64,000 nucleotides of DNA from Brachyspira sp949287565 (GCF_036997615.1 NZ_JAWLQA010000014.1), one strand, 5' to 3'; positions 33,880-43,367 are shown, numbered from the stretch's first letter. Translations and numbers: made by a program. The notes: a model not told the origin generated them from the letters alone.

Positions 33880-34247
33880 TGATTATAAGATTTTTGAAAA
33901 AGTATTTTGGTAAAGCTCCTTTATGTAATTTAACTGCATCTAGGGGCTTTTTTATAAAAGGTTTTTGTTTTCCTCTATGCTGCCGATGTACATCAATAAT
34001 ATTGTCTATGTTAATTTTTTATTTTTTATTAGTGAAAATAAATATTAATATAGATAATTTTTTTATTATTTATTTAATATTTTCATTTATTCTTATGATT
34101 CCTACTACAGTAGATTATATGCATCAATATTTTACAAGAAAAGAAAGCACCAATAAAAGAAGAGTCATTACAGGTATATTTGCTGGTTTTGGCATAGGTA
34201 TTATTTTATATATAGTAAAATATTATAAATTATTTTTTATTCAATAA
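33879..34247 (+). CDS. DUF2085-like small membrane protein
   Basis: 122 residues with three or so membrane segments. The N-terminal RGFFIKGFCFPLCCRCTSI matches the DUF2085 pattern (RSFFIRG-FPLCARCTGI), and the C-terminal IPTTVDYMHQYFTRKESTNKRRVITGIFAGFGIG matches its second conserved part. The cysteines and His suggest metal binding; the role of the family is unknown. The start codon overlaps the stop of the 26-residue peptide. A terminator follows 14 bases later and closes the cluster. Confidence 0.8.
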   Translation: MIIRFLKKYFGKAPLCNLTASRGFFIKGFCFPLCCRCTSIILSMLIFYFLLVKININIDNFFIIYLIFSFILMIPTTVDYMHQYFTRKESTNKRRVITGIFAGFGIGIILYIVKYYKLFFIQ

Positions 34248-34260
34248 TGTAATTTTCTAT

Positions 34261-34289
34261 AATCTAATACAGTATATATTAGATTTTTT
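34261..34289 (+). terminator. Intrinsic terminator closing the unknown cluster
   Basis: AATCTAATA (34261-34269) pairs perfectly with TATTAGATT (34277-34285), followed by TTTT. It sits right after the DUF2085-like gene and just before the opp promoter. Confidence 0.75.
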
Positions 34290-34293
34290 ATGT

Positions 34294-34322
34294 TTGACAA
34301 AAGTTAATTTTTATTAGATAAT
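34294..34322 (+). promoter_or_regulatory. Sigma-70-type promoter for oppBCDF
   Basis: TTGACA (34294-34299), a 17-base spacer and GATAAT (34317-34322) lie 47 bases before the oppB ATG. This is a near-consensus promoter, placed just after a terminator. Confidence 0.8.
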
Positions 34323-34369
34323 ATGATGTCAATAAAAATTTGTCAAAAAATTAATTAAAGGTATTGTGT

Positions 34370-35290
34370 ATGTTTTCTTATGTTGTTAAAAGATTATTAG
34401 TCTCACTTTTAACCCTTTTTGTTATAGTAACAATAACATTCTTTTTAATGCATACAGTACCGGGCGGGCCTTTTGTAGGTGAAAAACCGCTTAGTAAAGT
34501 AGCATTGGAAAACTTAAATAGAAAATACGGACTTGATAAGCCATTAATAGTTCAGTATGGTAATTATTTAAATAATGCTATTAGAGGAGATTTGGGTACT
34601 TCTCTTACTAAAATAGGACAATCAGTTTCTGGTACAATAGTAAGGGCATTCCCTGTATCTTTTAGACTTGGAATATTTAGCATGTTTATTTCTACTACTA
34701 TAGGAGTATTATTCGGAATAGTTGCGGCATTAAGGCATGGTAAGTTTGTAGATAGGGCTGTTATGGTGGCGGCTACTTTAGGTATAGCAGTACCTAGTTT
34801 CGTTGTTGCTACTGTTTCTATTATTATATTTTCTGTAAAATTAAAACTGCTTCCTGCTTATGGATTCGATTCTTTTGCTCAATATATAATGCCGGGATTT
34901 GCTTTATCTTTTAGTTCTTTAAGTTTTATGGCAAGACTTATGAGAAGTTCAATGCTTGATGTTATACACCAAGATTATATAAAAACAGCCAGAGCAAAAG
35001 GTATATCAAGAAGCATAATCATATTTAAGCATGCTTTAAGAAATGCTATAATACCAATAGTTACATATATAGGACCTCTTGCTGCAGGTATTCTTACAGG
35101 TTCATTCGTTGTAGAAAAGATATTCAATATACCGGGACTTGGAAGATATTTCGTTGAAAGCATAACCCAAAGAGATTATCCTACAATATTAGGAGTTACA
35201 ATATTCTACGGAGCTTTTTTGATAGCTATGAATTTCTTGGTTGACTTATCCTATGGTATCATAGACCCTAGAATAAAAATACAGGAATAA
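34370..35290 (+). CDS. oppB: Oligopeptide/dipeptide ABC transporter permease OppB
   Basis: 306 residues from ATG 34370 (MFSYVVKRLL), chosen over the TTG six bases upstream because AAAGG then sits at proper spacing. OppB/DppB-type inner-membrane permease with six membrane segments. LMHTVPGGPF, LNRKYGLDKPLIVQYGNYL, VRAFPVSFRLG and the EAA loop (YIKTARAKGISRSIIIFKHALRNAIIPIV) that contacts the ATPases are all visible, as is the DLSYGIIDPRIKI C-terminus. First gene of oppBCDF. Confidence 0.95.
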   Translation: MFSYVVKRLLVSLLTLFVIVTITFFLMHTVPGGPFVGEKPLSKVALENLNRKYGLDKPLIVQYGNYLNNAIRGDLGTSLTKIGQSVSGTIVRAFPVSFRLGIFSMFISTTIGVLFGIVAALRHGKFVDRAVMVAATLGIAVPSFVVATVSIIIFSVKLKLLPAYGFDSFAQYIMPGFALSFSSLSFMARLMRSSMLDVIHQDYIKTARAKGISRSIIIFKHALRNAIIPIVTYIGPLAAGILTGSFVVEKIFNIPGLGRYFVESITQRDYPTILGVTIFYGAFLIAMNFLVDLSYGIIDPRIKIQE

Positions 35291-35325
35291 TTTTTATAAT
35301 TTTTTATAAAGGCGGAAATTAACTA

Positions 35326-36309
35326 ATGGAAAATAGTTTAGATAAATCATTATTTGTAAAAGCAACGGATGAAGAAAAAGCTTCAGCTGAAGTAAAAAGA
35401 GAAAGTGTCACCTATTGGCAGGATGCATATAGAAGATTCAAAAAAAATAGAGTTGCTTTAGTTTCTATTATAGTTATAGCTATTATAGCCATTCTTTCTA
35501 TTATAATACCTATGATTTCTGAGTATGGATATGCCCAAATAAATAGGGGAGTTGAAAACAGTTTACCTACTTTGGAGCATCCATTCGGAACAGATACTTT
35601 GGGCAGAGATTTGCTTGTAAGATGTATGATAGGTGCTAGAATATCTCTTTTAATTGGTATAGTATCAGCTACTTTAGTTGTAATAATAGGTATAGTTTAC
35701 GGTTCTATATCAGGATATTTCGGAGGACTTACTGACAGCATTATGATGCGTATCGTTGATATAATAAGTGCCGTTCCAACACTTTTAGTAGTTGTATTAT
35801 TATCAGTTGTTCTTAAGGCTCCTATGGATAAGTTATTTTTACAAAATGAATCTTTGAGAGGAATAGGACTTTTAGGGCCTGGACTTTTCAGTATATTTAT
35901 AGTTATATCTTTGCTTTATTGGACTAATATGGCAAGAATGACAAGAGGACAGATTTTAGCATTAAAAGGACAGGAATTTGTAACTGCAGCTAGGGCTTTG
36001 GGTACTCCTCATAGCAGAATAATTTTTAAACATTTAATACCTAATGCAATGGGGGCAATAATAGTATCAGCAATGGTTCAGATACCTAATGCTATATTCG
36101 TTGAGGCATTTTTGAGTTTCTTGGGATTGGGAGTTAGTGCTCCTATGGTTTCGCTTGGTTCTTTAACTTCAAATGCTGTAAGCGGAGTTTATTCTTATCC
36201 TTATCAGCTGCTTTTTCCTGCTGCTTTGATAAGTATTATAATACTTTGCTTTAATTTGGTGGGTGATGGTTTAAGAGATGCATTAGACCCAAGAATGAAG
36301 AATAGATAA
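35326..36309 (+). CDS. oppC: Oligopeptide/dipeptide ABC transporter permease OppC
   Basis: 327 residues. N-terminal OppC domain (WQDAYRRFKKNRVALVSIIVI), periplasmic HPFGTDTLGRDLLVRCMIGARISLLIG, and the EAA loop QEFVTAARALGTPHSRIIFKHLIPNAMGAIIV are diagnostic. It ends with LRDALDPRMKNR. It pairs with OppB to form the channel. It lies 35 bases downstream of oppB with a GGCGGAAA ribosome region. A strong hairpin follows before oppD. Confidence 0.95.
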   Translation: MENSLDKSLFVKATDEEKASAEVKRESVTYWQDAYRRFKKNRVALVSIIVIAIIAILSIIIPMISEYGYAQINRGVENSLPTLEHPFGTDTLGRDLLVRCMIGARISLLIGIVSATLVVIIGIVYGSISGYFGGLTDSIMMRIVDIISAVPTLLVVVLLSVVLKAPMDKLFLQNESLRGIGLLGPGLFSIFIVISLLYWTNMARMTRGQILALKGQEFVTAARALGTPHSRIIFKHLIPNAMGAIIVSAMVQIPNAIFVEAFLSFLGLGVSAPMVSLGSLTSNAVSGVYSYPYQLLFPAALISIIILCFNLVGDGLRDALDPRMKNR

Positions 36310-36315
36310 ATATAT

Positions 36316-36372
36316 AAAAATTGTGAGCGTCCGATAAGTTTACTTGTCGGACACCGTTAGCGAACAATTTTT
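36316..36372 (+). other. Strong hairpin between oppC and oppD
   Basis: Nested inverted repeats: an inner 11-bp stem (GTCCGATAAGT / ACTTGTCGGAC, one G-U) at 36329-36352 and an outer perfect 9-bp stem (AAAAATTGT / ACAATTTTT). The element is GC-rich for this genome and ends in T's. It may be a partial terminator or an mRNA-processing stem that sets the permease-to-ATPase ratio, or a small dispersed palindromic repeat. Confidence 0.7.
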
Positions 36373-36395
36373 ATTAGCAATAATAAGGATTGAAT

Positions 36396-37373
36396 ATGGA
36401 AAATAGTCATTTGTTAGAAGTAAAAAATTTAAGCGTATCTTTCTTTACGCCTCTTGGAGAAGTTAAAGCTGTTAATAATATTTCATATAAATTAGATAAA
36501 TCAAAAGTATTGGGTATAGTAGGAGAATCCGGAAGCGGTAAAAGTGTATCTGCATACTCTATTATGGGACTCCTTGAAGAACCTGGAAAGATTATGAATG
36601 GAGAAATACTTTTTGAAGGCACTGATTTAATTAAACTTTCAGAGCATGAGAAAAAGAAAATCAGAGGCGATTCAATATCAATGATATTCCAAGACCCTAT
36701 GACTTGTCTTAATCCGGTATATACAATAGGCAATCAGTTAATGGAAGCATTGACTACGCATCAAAAAATAAGCAAAACCGATGCTATAGAGAGAATAGTT
36801 GAGCTTTTAACTTTAGTAGGTATTAATGAACCTAGAAGAAGAATAAAACAATATCCACATGAGCTTTCAGGCGGTATGCGTCAGCGTATAATGATAGCTA
36901 TGGCACTTGCAGGAGATCCTAAAATACTTATAGCCGATGAGCCTACAACTGCATTAGATGTTACTATACAGGCACAGATACTTGAGCTTATAAAAGATAT
37001 ACAGAAAAAAATAAATATGGCTGTTATACTTATTACGCATGACTTTGGTATAGTAGCTGATATGGCTGATGATATTATAGTTATGTACGGCGGCGGTATT
37101 GTAGAGAGAGGAACAGTATTCGATATATTTGAACGTCCTAAACATCCTTATACTTTAGGGCTTTTGAAATCACTTCCTCGTATTGATATAAAGCAGGACA
37201 GGCTCATTCCTATAGAAGGAACACCAATAGACTTGCTCAATATGAAGGCAGGATGTCCTTTCAGTACAAGATGCGAAGAATGTATGAAGGTATGTATTGA
37301 TAATAAGCCGCCTATAACAGAATTTGAGAAAGGGCATTTTTCAGCTTGCTGGCTTCATCAAATGCCTAATTAA
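36396..37373 (+). CDS. oppD: Oligopeptide/dipeptide ABC transporter ATPase OppD
   Basis: 325 residues from ATG 36396, with AAGGA at good spacing; the TTG at 36390 is less likely. Walker A GESGSGKS, signature LSGGMRQR, Walker B ILIADEPTTALD, and the C-terminal oligo/HPY region with a cysteine set (CPFSTRCEECMKVC) that in relatives can hold an Fe-S cluster. It powers peptide uptake with OppF. It follows oppC after a hairpin-bearing 86-base gap. Confidence 0.95.
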   Translation: MENSHLLEVKNLSVSFFTPLGEVKAVNNISYKLDKSKVLGIVGESGSGKSVSAYSIMGLLEEPGKIMNGEILFEGTDLIKLSEHEKKKIRGDSISMIFQDPMTCLNPVYTIGNQLMEALTTHQKISKTDAIERIVELLTLVGINEPRRRIKQYPHELSGGMRQRIMIAMALAGDPKILIADEPTTALDVTIQAQILELIKDIQKKINMAVILITHDFGIVADMADDIIVMYGGGIVERGTVFDIFERPKHPYTLGLLKSLPRIDIKQDRLIPIEGTPIDLLNMKAGCPFSTRCEECMKVCIDNKPPITEFEKGHFSACWLHQMPN

Positions 37374-37436
37374 TTTTAATACTTGACTTAGTTAATAAGA
37401 AGAAATAAAAAATAGCGTTGTATAAAGAGAGTTTTT

Positions 37437-38399
37437 ATGGCACCTTTAATAGAAATACAAGATTTGAAACAACATTTTAAGATAAAAGGCGGATTCTTCG
37501 GAAGAAATATACAGACTGTAAAAGCTGTTGACGGAGTAAGTTTTACTATAAATAAAGGAGAAACTTTCGGGCTTGTTGGGGAATCCGGAAGCGGTAAAAC
37601 TACATTAGGAAGAACTTTGCTTCATCTATATAAACCTACTAGCGGAAAAATATTCTTTAATGGTGAAGAAGTTAATAAAGAAAATTATAGAAATTATGCT
37701 AAGAAAATGCAGATAATTTTCCAAGACCCTTATGCTTCACTTAATCCGCGTATGACAGTAGAAGATATAATAGGCGAGGCATTAGATGTGCATAAACTTT
37801 ATTCTACAAAAGATGAGAGAAGAGAAAAAATAATAAATCTTCTTAAACTTGTAGGGCTCAATGCTGAACAGGCACAGAGATATCCTCATGAATTTTCAGG
37901 CGGACAAAGACAGCGTATCGGTATAGCCAGAGCTTTGGCAGTTAATCCGGAGTTTATAGTTTGCGATGAGCCGGTATCTGCATTAGATGTATCCATTCAG
38001 GCTCAGATTATCAATATGCTTTATGATATGCAGCAGGATATGGGACTTACTTATTTATTTATAGCTCATGATTTAGCAGTTGTTCGTCAGATATCAAAGC
38101 GAATAGGTGTTATGTATTTAGGTAATATTGTTGAGCTTACTGACAGCGAATCATTATATACAAAATCACTTCACCCTTATACTCAGTCTTTGATTTCAGC
38201 AATACCTATATCAGAACCGTCAATTGCAAAAACTAAACAGAGAATAATACTTTCAGGTGAAATACCTTCTCCAATCAATCCTCCTTCAGGATGTAAATTT
38301 AGAACTAGATGTCCTAAAGCAGAGGCTATTTGTGCAGAGAAAGTACCTGAGTTTAGAGAGGTGGAAAACGGACATTACTGTGCTTGCCATTTAGTGTGA
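37437..38399 (+). CDS. oppF: Oligopeptide/dipeptide ABC transporter ATPase OppF
   Basis: 320 residues. Walker A GESGSGKTT, signature FSGGQRQR, Walker B FIVCDEPVSALD, H-loop FIAHDLAVVRQI, and the C-terminal CKFRTRCPKAEAIC cysteine set. Second ATPase of the importer. It follows oppD by 63 bases with a GAGAG ribosome site. The cognate binding protein is not in this operon; an oppA lies 5 kb downstream at 43368, beyond three GT-C-like genes. Confidence 0.95.
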   Translation: MAPLIEIQDLKQHFKIKGGFFGRNIQTVKAVDGVSFTINKGETFGLVGESGSGKTTLGRTLLHLYKPTSGKIFFNGEEVNKENYRNYAKKMQIIFQDPYASLNPRMTVEDIIGEALDVHKLYSTKDERREKIINLLKLVGLNAEQAQRYPHEFSGGQRQRIGIARALAVNPEFIVCDEPVSALDVSIQAQIINMLYDMQQDMGLTYLFIAHDLAVVRQISKRIGVMYLGNIVELTDSESLYTKSLHPYTQSLISAIPISEPSIAKTKQRIILSGEIPSPINPPSGCKFRTRCPKAEAICAEKVPEFREVENGHYCACHLV

Positions 38400-38416
38400 G
38401 TAATTAAGGATATTTT

Positions 38417-40036
38417 ATGAAATTGGATAAATACATAATAATATCAACTGTTTTATTAATATCAGCCTTCATTATTAATATACTTACAGATTGCTATATT
38501 ATGCCTAAAAGATTTTTAAGAACAGATCAAGCTCAGCATTTTTATGATATGAAGAAATGGTATGAGTCTAATAAATTACCAACTACAGGTGCTAGATTTT
38601 TACCAAGTGAAATAGTTAATCAAGAAAGTGATATTCCAAGAGTACCAGGTGGAGCATATTATATATTTTATACTTTATTTTATAAGTTATCTGGTGAAAA
38701 TTATTTTGTAACTAGAATTATTAATTTAATATTCAATTTAATAATAGTATATTTATTTTTATTTTGGTTTTATAAACGATTCGGACTTATGATGACTTCA
38801 TTTATGTCAGCTTTAATCCTATGCAATGTATATCTTATGTTGGCAATAAGTGATTTTTTGAATCAACATATAACATTAATATTTAGTTTTTTGTTATTTA
38901 TATTATTATTTGAGTATATTGATTCTGAAGGTGAATATGATAAAAGAAAAAATATGGTTAGATTTTCAGCTGTATTTATTTTCCCAATTCTTGCTATTAT
39001 GGCACAGGGTCATTTTTTTACTTTTTTTTCAATGATACCTACAGTAATAGTTTATTTGATTATTAAATATAAACGTACATTAAAATATATATTTTACTGG
39101 GCATCTGGAGTATTTATATCTTTTTTATTATATTTGCCATATTTGATATCAGAAATACAGTCTAATTTCAGCAATTTAAAAATGGCTATGTCTGTTAGAG
39201 ATTCATTTTCTTCTATACCATTTCCTCAAATATATGCCTTATTATTATATCCTACTAACGAAATATCTATGTCTTATGGCAGTGGTACGAATGCAATTAT
39301 TGCTTATTGGAGTAAATATCCTTTAACAATATTAGGCGTAGCTTTTTTATTTTTGAGTTTAATTTTTTCTCTTTTTTGTTTTATAAGAATGTTATACTAT
39401 TTCTTTAATAAAAGTTATAAAGCTAAGTCAAATAATGAAAAAGTTATCCTTAATATGTTTTTAATATTTTTATTATTTATACCTGTTACAATAATTGTTA
39501 ATATTTTATCTCATTCCAAATCTGGTGTTATACATTATTTATATTCTATGTTTGCTTTATCATATTTGCCTATAATACTATTTTTTGTTCAATATGAGGG
39601 TAAATTAAAATTAAATAAAAAAATTTTTTATATAATTTCTTCTTTGCTTTTTATTAATTTGATTGTACTTTATATTCAAAATACTGTGTATATGAAATAT
39701 TATGAAGGTCCAAGAAATTTAGAGGCTATGGGAAATGTTGTAAAAACTATTTATGATGATTCTAAAGATTCTGATGCAAATGTTATAGGAATTTATTCTC
39801 ATAATAATATGTACAGAGATATTGCTATTATATTTTTTACTAATAATGTATGGAAACAAAATGCTGATTCTACTAATATTTATTTTGTATTTGATAATAT
39901 AGTTGCTTTATCTCAAAATAAAGATATTGTTTCTAAGTATATGACATATTTTAATGATAATGCTAAATTGTTGTATAGTAATTCTGCTCTATTAGTATAT
40001 AAATATAATGGAGATAAACCTTTTTCAGGTATATAA
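38417..40036 (+). CDS. GT-C-like multi-spanning membrane protein, copy 1
   Basis: 539 residues with about ten to twelve membrane helices. Between the first two lies DQAQHFYDMKKWY, and then PRVPGGAYYIFYTLFYKLSGENYF. An early loop with acidic residues followed by P-G-G and a helix bundle recalls GT-C glycosyltransferases of the PMT/ArnT type, which use lipid-linked sugars outside the membrane. The last 130 residues are soluble. Assignment to GT-C is by pattern only. It is the first of three tandem paralogues and starts 17 bases after oppF with AAGGA, possibly by readthrough of the opp operon. Confidence 0.72.
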   Translation: MKLDKYIIISTVLLISAFIINILTDCYIMPKRFLRTDQAQHFYDMKKWYESNKLPTTGARFLPSEIVNQESDIPRVPGGAYYIFYTLFYKLSGENYFVTRIINLIFNLIIVYLFLFWFYKRFGLMMTSFMSALILCNVYLMLAISDFLNQHITLIFSFLLFILLFEYIDSEGEYDKRKNMVRFSAVFIFPILAIMAQGHFFTFFSMIPTVIVYLIIKYKRTLKYIFYWASGVFISFLLYLPYLISEIQSNFSNLKMAMSVRDSFSSIPFPQIYALLLYPTNEISMSYGSGTNAIIAYWSKYPLTILGVAFLFLSLIFSLFCFIRMLYYFFNKSYKAKSNNEKVILNMFLIFLLFIPVTIIVNILSHSKSGVIHYLYSMFALSYLPIILFFVQYEGKLKLNKKIFYIISSLLFINLIVLYIQNTVYMKYYEGPRNLEAMGNVVKTIYDDSKDSDANVIGIYSHNNMYRDIAIIFFTNNVWKQNADSTNIYFVFDNIVALSQNKDIVSKYMTYFNDNAKLLYSNSALLVYKYNGDKPFSGI

Positions 40037-40053
40037 TTAAAAAAGGAATCATT

Positions 40054-41628
40054 ATGAAATTAAATAAATATTCATTATTATTAATAATTATTTCTGTAAT
40101 AGTATGTATATCAATTTCTTTTTATGCTGTTGATAAAAGATTTATAGGTAAGGATCAGGAATCTCATTTTTATGATATGAAAAAATATTATGAAAATAAA
40201 GAGTTTCCAACAATGGGAGCCAGATTTATAAGTACAGATGCTGAAACTAGTCCAAAAGTTCCAGGCGGATTTTACTATATACTTTATACTTTATTCTATA
40301 GTATTGGTAATGAAAACTTATTTAATGCTAAAATTATTAATCTGATTTTTAATTTGATAATATTATTCATATTTATGTTTTGGATTTATAAAAAATTTGG
40401 ACTTTTTATACTTTCTGTTATGAGTCCAATTATAATGCTTAATGGTTATTTAATAATGGCTATGACAGATTTTTGGAATCCTAATGTTACTTTAGTGTTT
40501 AGTTTTCCATTATTTATTTTCTTGTATGAATATTTAAATAAAAATAATAATGAAAAAATAATAATAATATCTGCTGTTATAATATTTCCAATACTTGCAT
40601 TAATGGCTCAAGGACATATGGTTGTTTTCTTTTCTATGGTTCCAACATTAATAGTGTATTTAATAATTAGATTTAAAAGAACTAAAAAATATATATTATT
40701 TTGGGCTTTAGGAGTTTTTATATCTTTTCTATTATATTTACCATATCTTTTACAAGAAATCAAAACAGGTTTTTTAAATGTTCAATACGCTATGAATATG
40801 AGGGGTGGACTTTCATCTATACCTTTTCCTCAAGTTTATGCCTTAATATTATTTCCTACAAATGAACTATCGGCATTATTTGGCACTAGGTCTGGTTCTA
40901 TTGTTTATTATTGGTTTACTAAACCTATATATTTTTATGGCTTAATTTTTTTGGCTGTTAGCATTCTTTTTTCAGCTTTTACTTTTATAAGATCTTTTAT
41001 ATTTTTATTAAAGAGAAAAAATATTTCTAATGATAAAGAAGAAATATTAAAAGAATTAATTTTTATATTATTTTTATTCATTCCTGTAACAATTATTAGT
41101 TTTATAGTATTTAAATCAAAATCTGGAACATTCCATTATTTATATTCTGCTTATTCTATTGCATTTACACCTATTTTATTATTTTTTGTGCAAAATGAAG
41201 ATAAATTAAAAAATAGCAGAAAATATTTTGCTGTAACAGCAATTATATTAATATTAAATGTATTTGCTATGTCTGGAGAATTGATTAGATATTGGAAACT
41301 ATTTGAAGAACCTAGGAATTATAAAAGTTTTGCTGCTTTGCTTGATATTATTAAAACGGATTCAAATGGGGAGAATATAAAAATTTATGACGATTTTTCA
41401 GGTGTTCTTAAAGGACAGAATAAAGATATTTTTAATACTTATTTCCCAAATAATGGACTTCAATATTCAGAAGATGCTGAGGTAACTTATATAATTAAAG
41501 ATAATATTGCTGAGAAGAATTGGGATTCAAATAGAAATGCCAATGATATGAAATATGTTATTGATAATAATGCTGCGATTGTTACTAATACAAAAGGTTT
41601 TACTATATATAAATTTTATAATAAATAA
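40054..41628 (+). CDS. GT-C-like multi-spanning membrane protein, copy 2
   Basis: 524 residues, a clear paralogue of the genes on either side: KDQESHFYDMKKYYE, PKVPGGFYYILYTLFYSIGNEN, ILALMAQGHMVVFFSMVPTLIVYLII and SSIPFPQVYALILFPTNELS align with copy 1. It has the same topology of many membrane helices and a C-terminal soluble part. It is 17 bases downstream of copy 1 with AAGGA. It is the closest pair with copy 1; copy 3 is more diverged. Confidence 0.72.
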   Translation: MKLNKYSLLLIIISVIVCISISFYAVDKRFIGKDQESHFYDMKKYYENKEFPTMGARFISTDAETSPKVPGGFYYILYTLFYSIGNENLFNAKIINLIFNLIILFIFMFWIYKKFGLFILSVMSPIIMLNGYLIMAMTDFWNPNVTLVFSFPLFIFLYEYLNKNNNEKIIIISAVIIFPILALMAQGHMVVFFSMVPTLIVYLIIRFKRTKKYILFWALGVFISFLLYLPYLLQEIKTGFLNVQYAMNMRGGLSSIPFPQVYALILFPTNELSALFGTRSGSIVYYWFTKPIYFYGLIFLAVSILFSAFTFIRSFIFLLKRKNISNDKEEILKELIFILFLFIPVTIISFIVFKSKSGTFHYLYSAYSIAFTPILLFFVQNEDKLKNSRKYFAVTAIILILNVFAMSGELIRYWKLFEEPRNYKSFAALLDIIKTDSNGENIKIYDDFSGVLKGQNKDIFNTYFPNNGLQYSEDAEVTYIIKDNIAEKNWDSNRNANDMKYVIDNNAAIVTNTKGFTIYKFYNK

Positions 41629-41646
41629 AAAAGGAATATTAATAAA

Positions 41647-43281
41647 ATGGAAAAAAAAGTTAAAATTATATTGTTAACATTAATTATAATTTCTATTGTT
41701 ATAAGCATAATATCAAATTTCTATTTTCAGAGGAATTCATTTTTATCTAATGATAATGAACAGCATTTTTATGATATGAGAACAGCTCATGATAATAAAG
41801 AAATTCCACATACAGGGGCAAGATTAGTTACAAGCGGACTTTTAGTTGATGATATAGCAAGAGTTCCTGGAGCAGGATTTTATTCAAGATTTTTACTATT
41901 ATTTAATTTGGGCGGAGAAAATTATTATACCGCTAGAATTATTGATGTTAGTTTATATTTATTAGTTTTATTTATATTTTTAATCTGGATTTATTTTAGA
42001 TTCGGTTTGGTTTCTGCAGCAATTATGACATCATTCATAGCAGTTAACTGTATCGTATTTGAGGCTACTACCTCTTTTACCAATCCCAATCCTGTTGTAA
42101 TGTTTTCATTTCTGTTTTGTATGTTTTTTGTAGAGTATTTGAGAGATGAAAAATATTCAAAAGTTTTTGCTGCACTTTTATTTCCAATTTTAGCTATTAT
42201 GGGACAATTTCATTTTGCTGTATATTATGGTATTGTTCCTACACTTTTAGTTTATTTAATAATTAAAAGGGATTATTCTAAAAAATATTTTAAATATTTG
42301 GCTTTAGGTGTATTTATATCATTTTCATTATATTTACCGTATTTAATAGTTGAGATTCAAAATGGCTTTAACAATTCTTTGAAAATGATTAATTTATCAA
42401 AAGGTTATACTGTACCATTTTATAAACGTTTTCCTCAAATATATGCACAAATAATATTTCCTACTTTTACATTAAATAAATTTGATGTGAAAACTGCATT
42501 GACTTATTGGGGTATATTTAGTCCTATAATGATAATTATAATAATAATTTCTCATGTTATAGTAATTGCTTCTTTTGTATATTCTATTATGTTTTTATGT
42601 AAGAAAGATTTATTTAATGGGCAAAGATTTCAAAATGATACAATATTGAAAGAAGTATTATTCTTTTATTTTTTGTATATACCTGTTGCCATACTTTGTC
42701 CTATGCTTTTAAAAGGTAAAGGCGGCGGATATGTTTATCATTTTTCAATGTTTGCATTATCTTTTTTCACTATTTTGCTATTCACAAATTATTTATATTA
42801 TGAAAAAAATAAATTATTTATGTTTTTAATAATATTTATGTTTATTCATATGCTTGCTGTTCCTTGGCATTATTATAAACAAAATGAATATTTTTCTATG
42901 ATAGGTAAAAAACAAAGACTTAGTTATGATATTGTGAAAAATATGGCTAAAGATGCTAATGGAGAGCCTTTTACTTTATATTCAAGAAATATTTTTAATT
43001 ATGCTATGAATTTATTTTTAACTAAAAAAGAAAATACTTATACTAATCAAAATTATAAAATAGAATATTTAATAACAGAAAATACAAATTCATCATTATA
43101 TGCTAAAGATGAGAATAATGTAAAAGTAATACCGCATTATAATTTATCCTTATATTATTGGTATAGTACTCCAAATAAACCAAATTTTGATGATAATAGC
43201 GAACAGTTTATATTTGATAGTAATTCTGTATTAATTTATACAAATGAATTGTTTAATTTATATAGAAAAAAATTGAATTAA
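41647..43281 (+). CDS. GT-C-like multi-spanning membrane protein, copy 3
   Basis: 544 residues. It keeps the signature loop (SNDNEQHFYDMRTAHDNK) and ARVPGAGFYSRFLLLFNLGGENYY, but PGG is PGA, and the sequence departs from copies 1 and 2 elsewhere (for example KRFPQIYAQIIFPTFTLN in place of the shared PFPQ block). About eleven hydrophobic segments. It lies 18 bases after copy 2. The divergence suggests a different sugar donor or acceptor if these are glycosyltransferases. Confidence 0.7.
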   Translation: MEKKVKIILLTLIIISIVISIISNFYFQRNSFLSNDNEQHFYDMRTAHDNKEIPHTGARLVTSGLLVDDIARVPGAGFYSRFLLLFNLGGENYYTARIIDVSLYLLVLFIFLIWIYFRFGLVSAAIMTSFIAVNCIVFEATTSFTNPNPVVMFSFLFCMFFVEYLRDEKYSKVFAALLFPILAIMGQFHFAVYYGIVPTLLVYLIIKRDYSKKYFKYLALGVFISFSLYLPYLIVEIQNGFNNSLKMINLSKGYTVPFYKRFPQIYAQIIFPTFTLNKFDVKTALTYWGIFSPIMIIIIIISHVIVIASFVYSIMFLCKKDLFNGQRFQNDTILKEVLFFYFLYIPVAILCPMLLKGKGGGYVYHFSMFALSFFTILLFTNYLYYEKNKLFMFLIIFMFIHMLAVPWHYYKQNEYFSMIGKKQRLSYDIVKNMAKDANGEPFTLYSRNIFNYAMNLFLTKKENTYTNQNYKIEYLITENTNSSLYAKDENNVKVIPHYNLSLYYWYSTPNKPNFDDNSEQFIFDSNSVLIYTNELFNLYRKKLN

Positions 43282-43305
43282 TTTACTATATTAAAATATT
43301 TTTTC

Positions 43306-43333
43306 TTGACAATACTTTATTATGAAATATAAT
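43306..43333 (+). promoter_or_regulatory. Sigma-70-type promoter for oppA
   Basis: TTGACA (43306-43311), a 16-base spacer and TATAAT (43328-43333): both hexamers are perfect consensus. The start codon of the OppA gene is 35 bases further on, so the leader is short and has no room for a riboswitch, unlike the TPP-controlled paralogue at 6632. Confidence 0.85.
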
Positions 43334-43367
43334 TCCATAAATAAATAATATACTAAGGTTAGGTACA

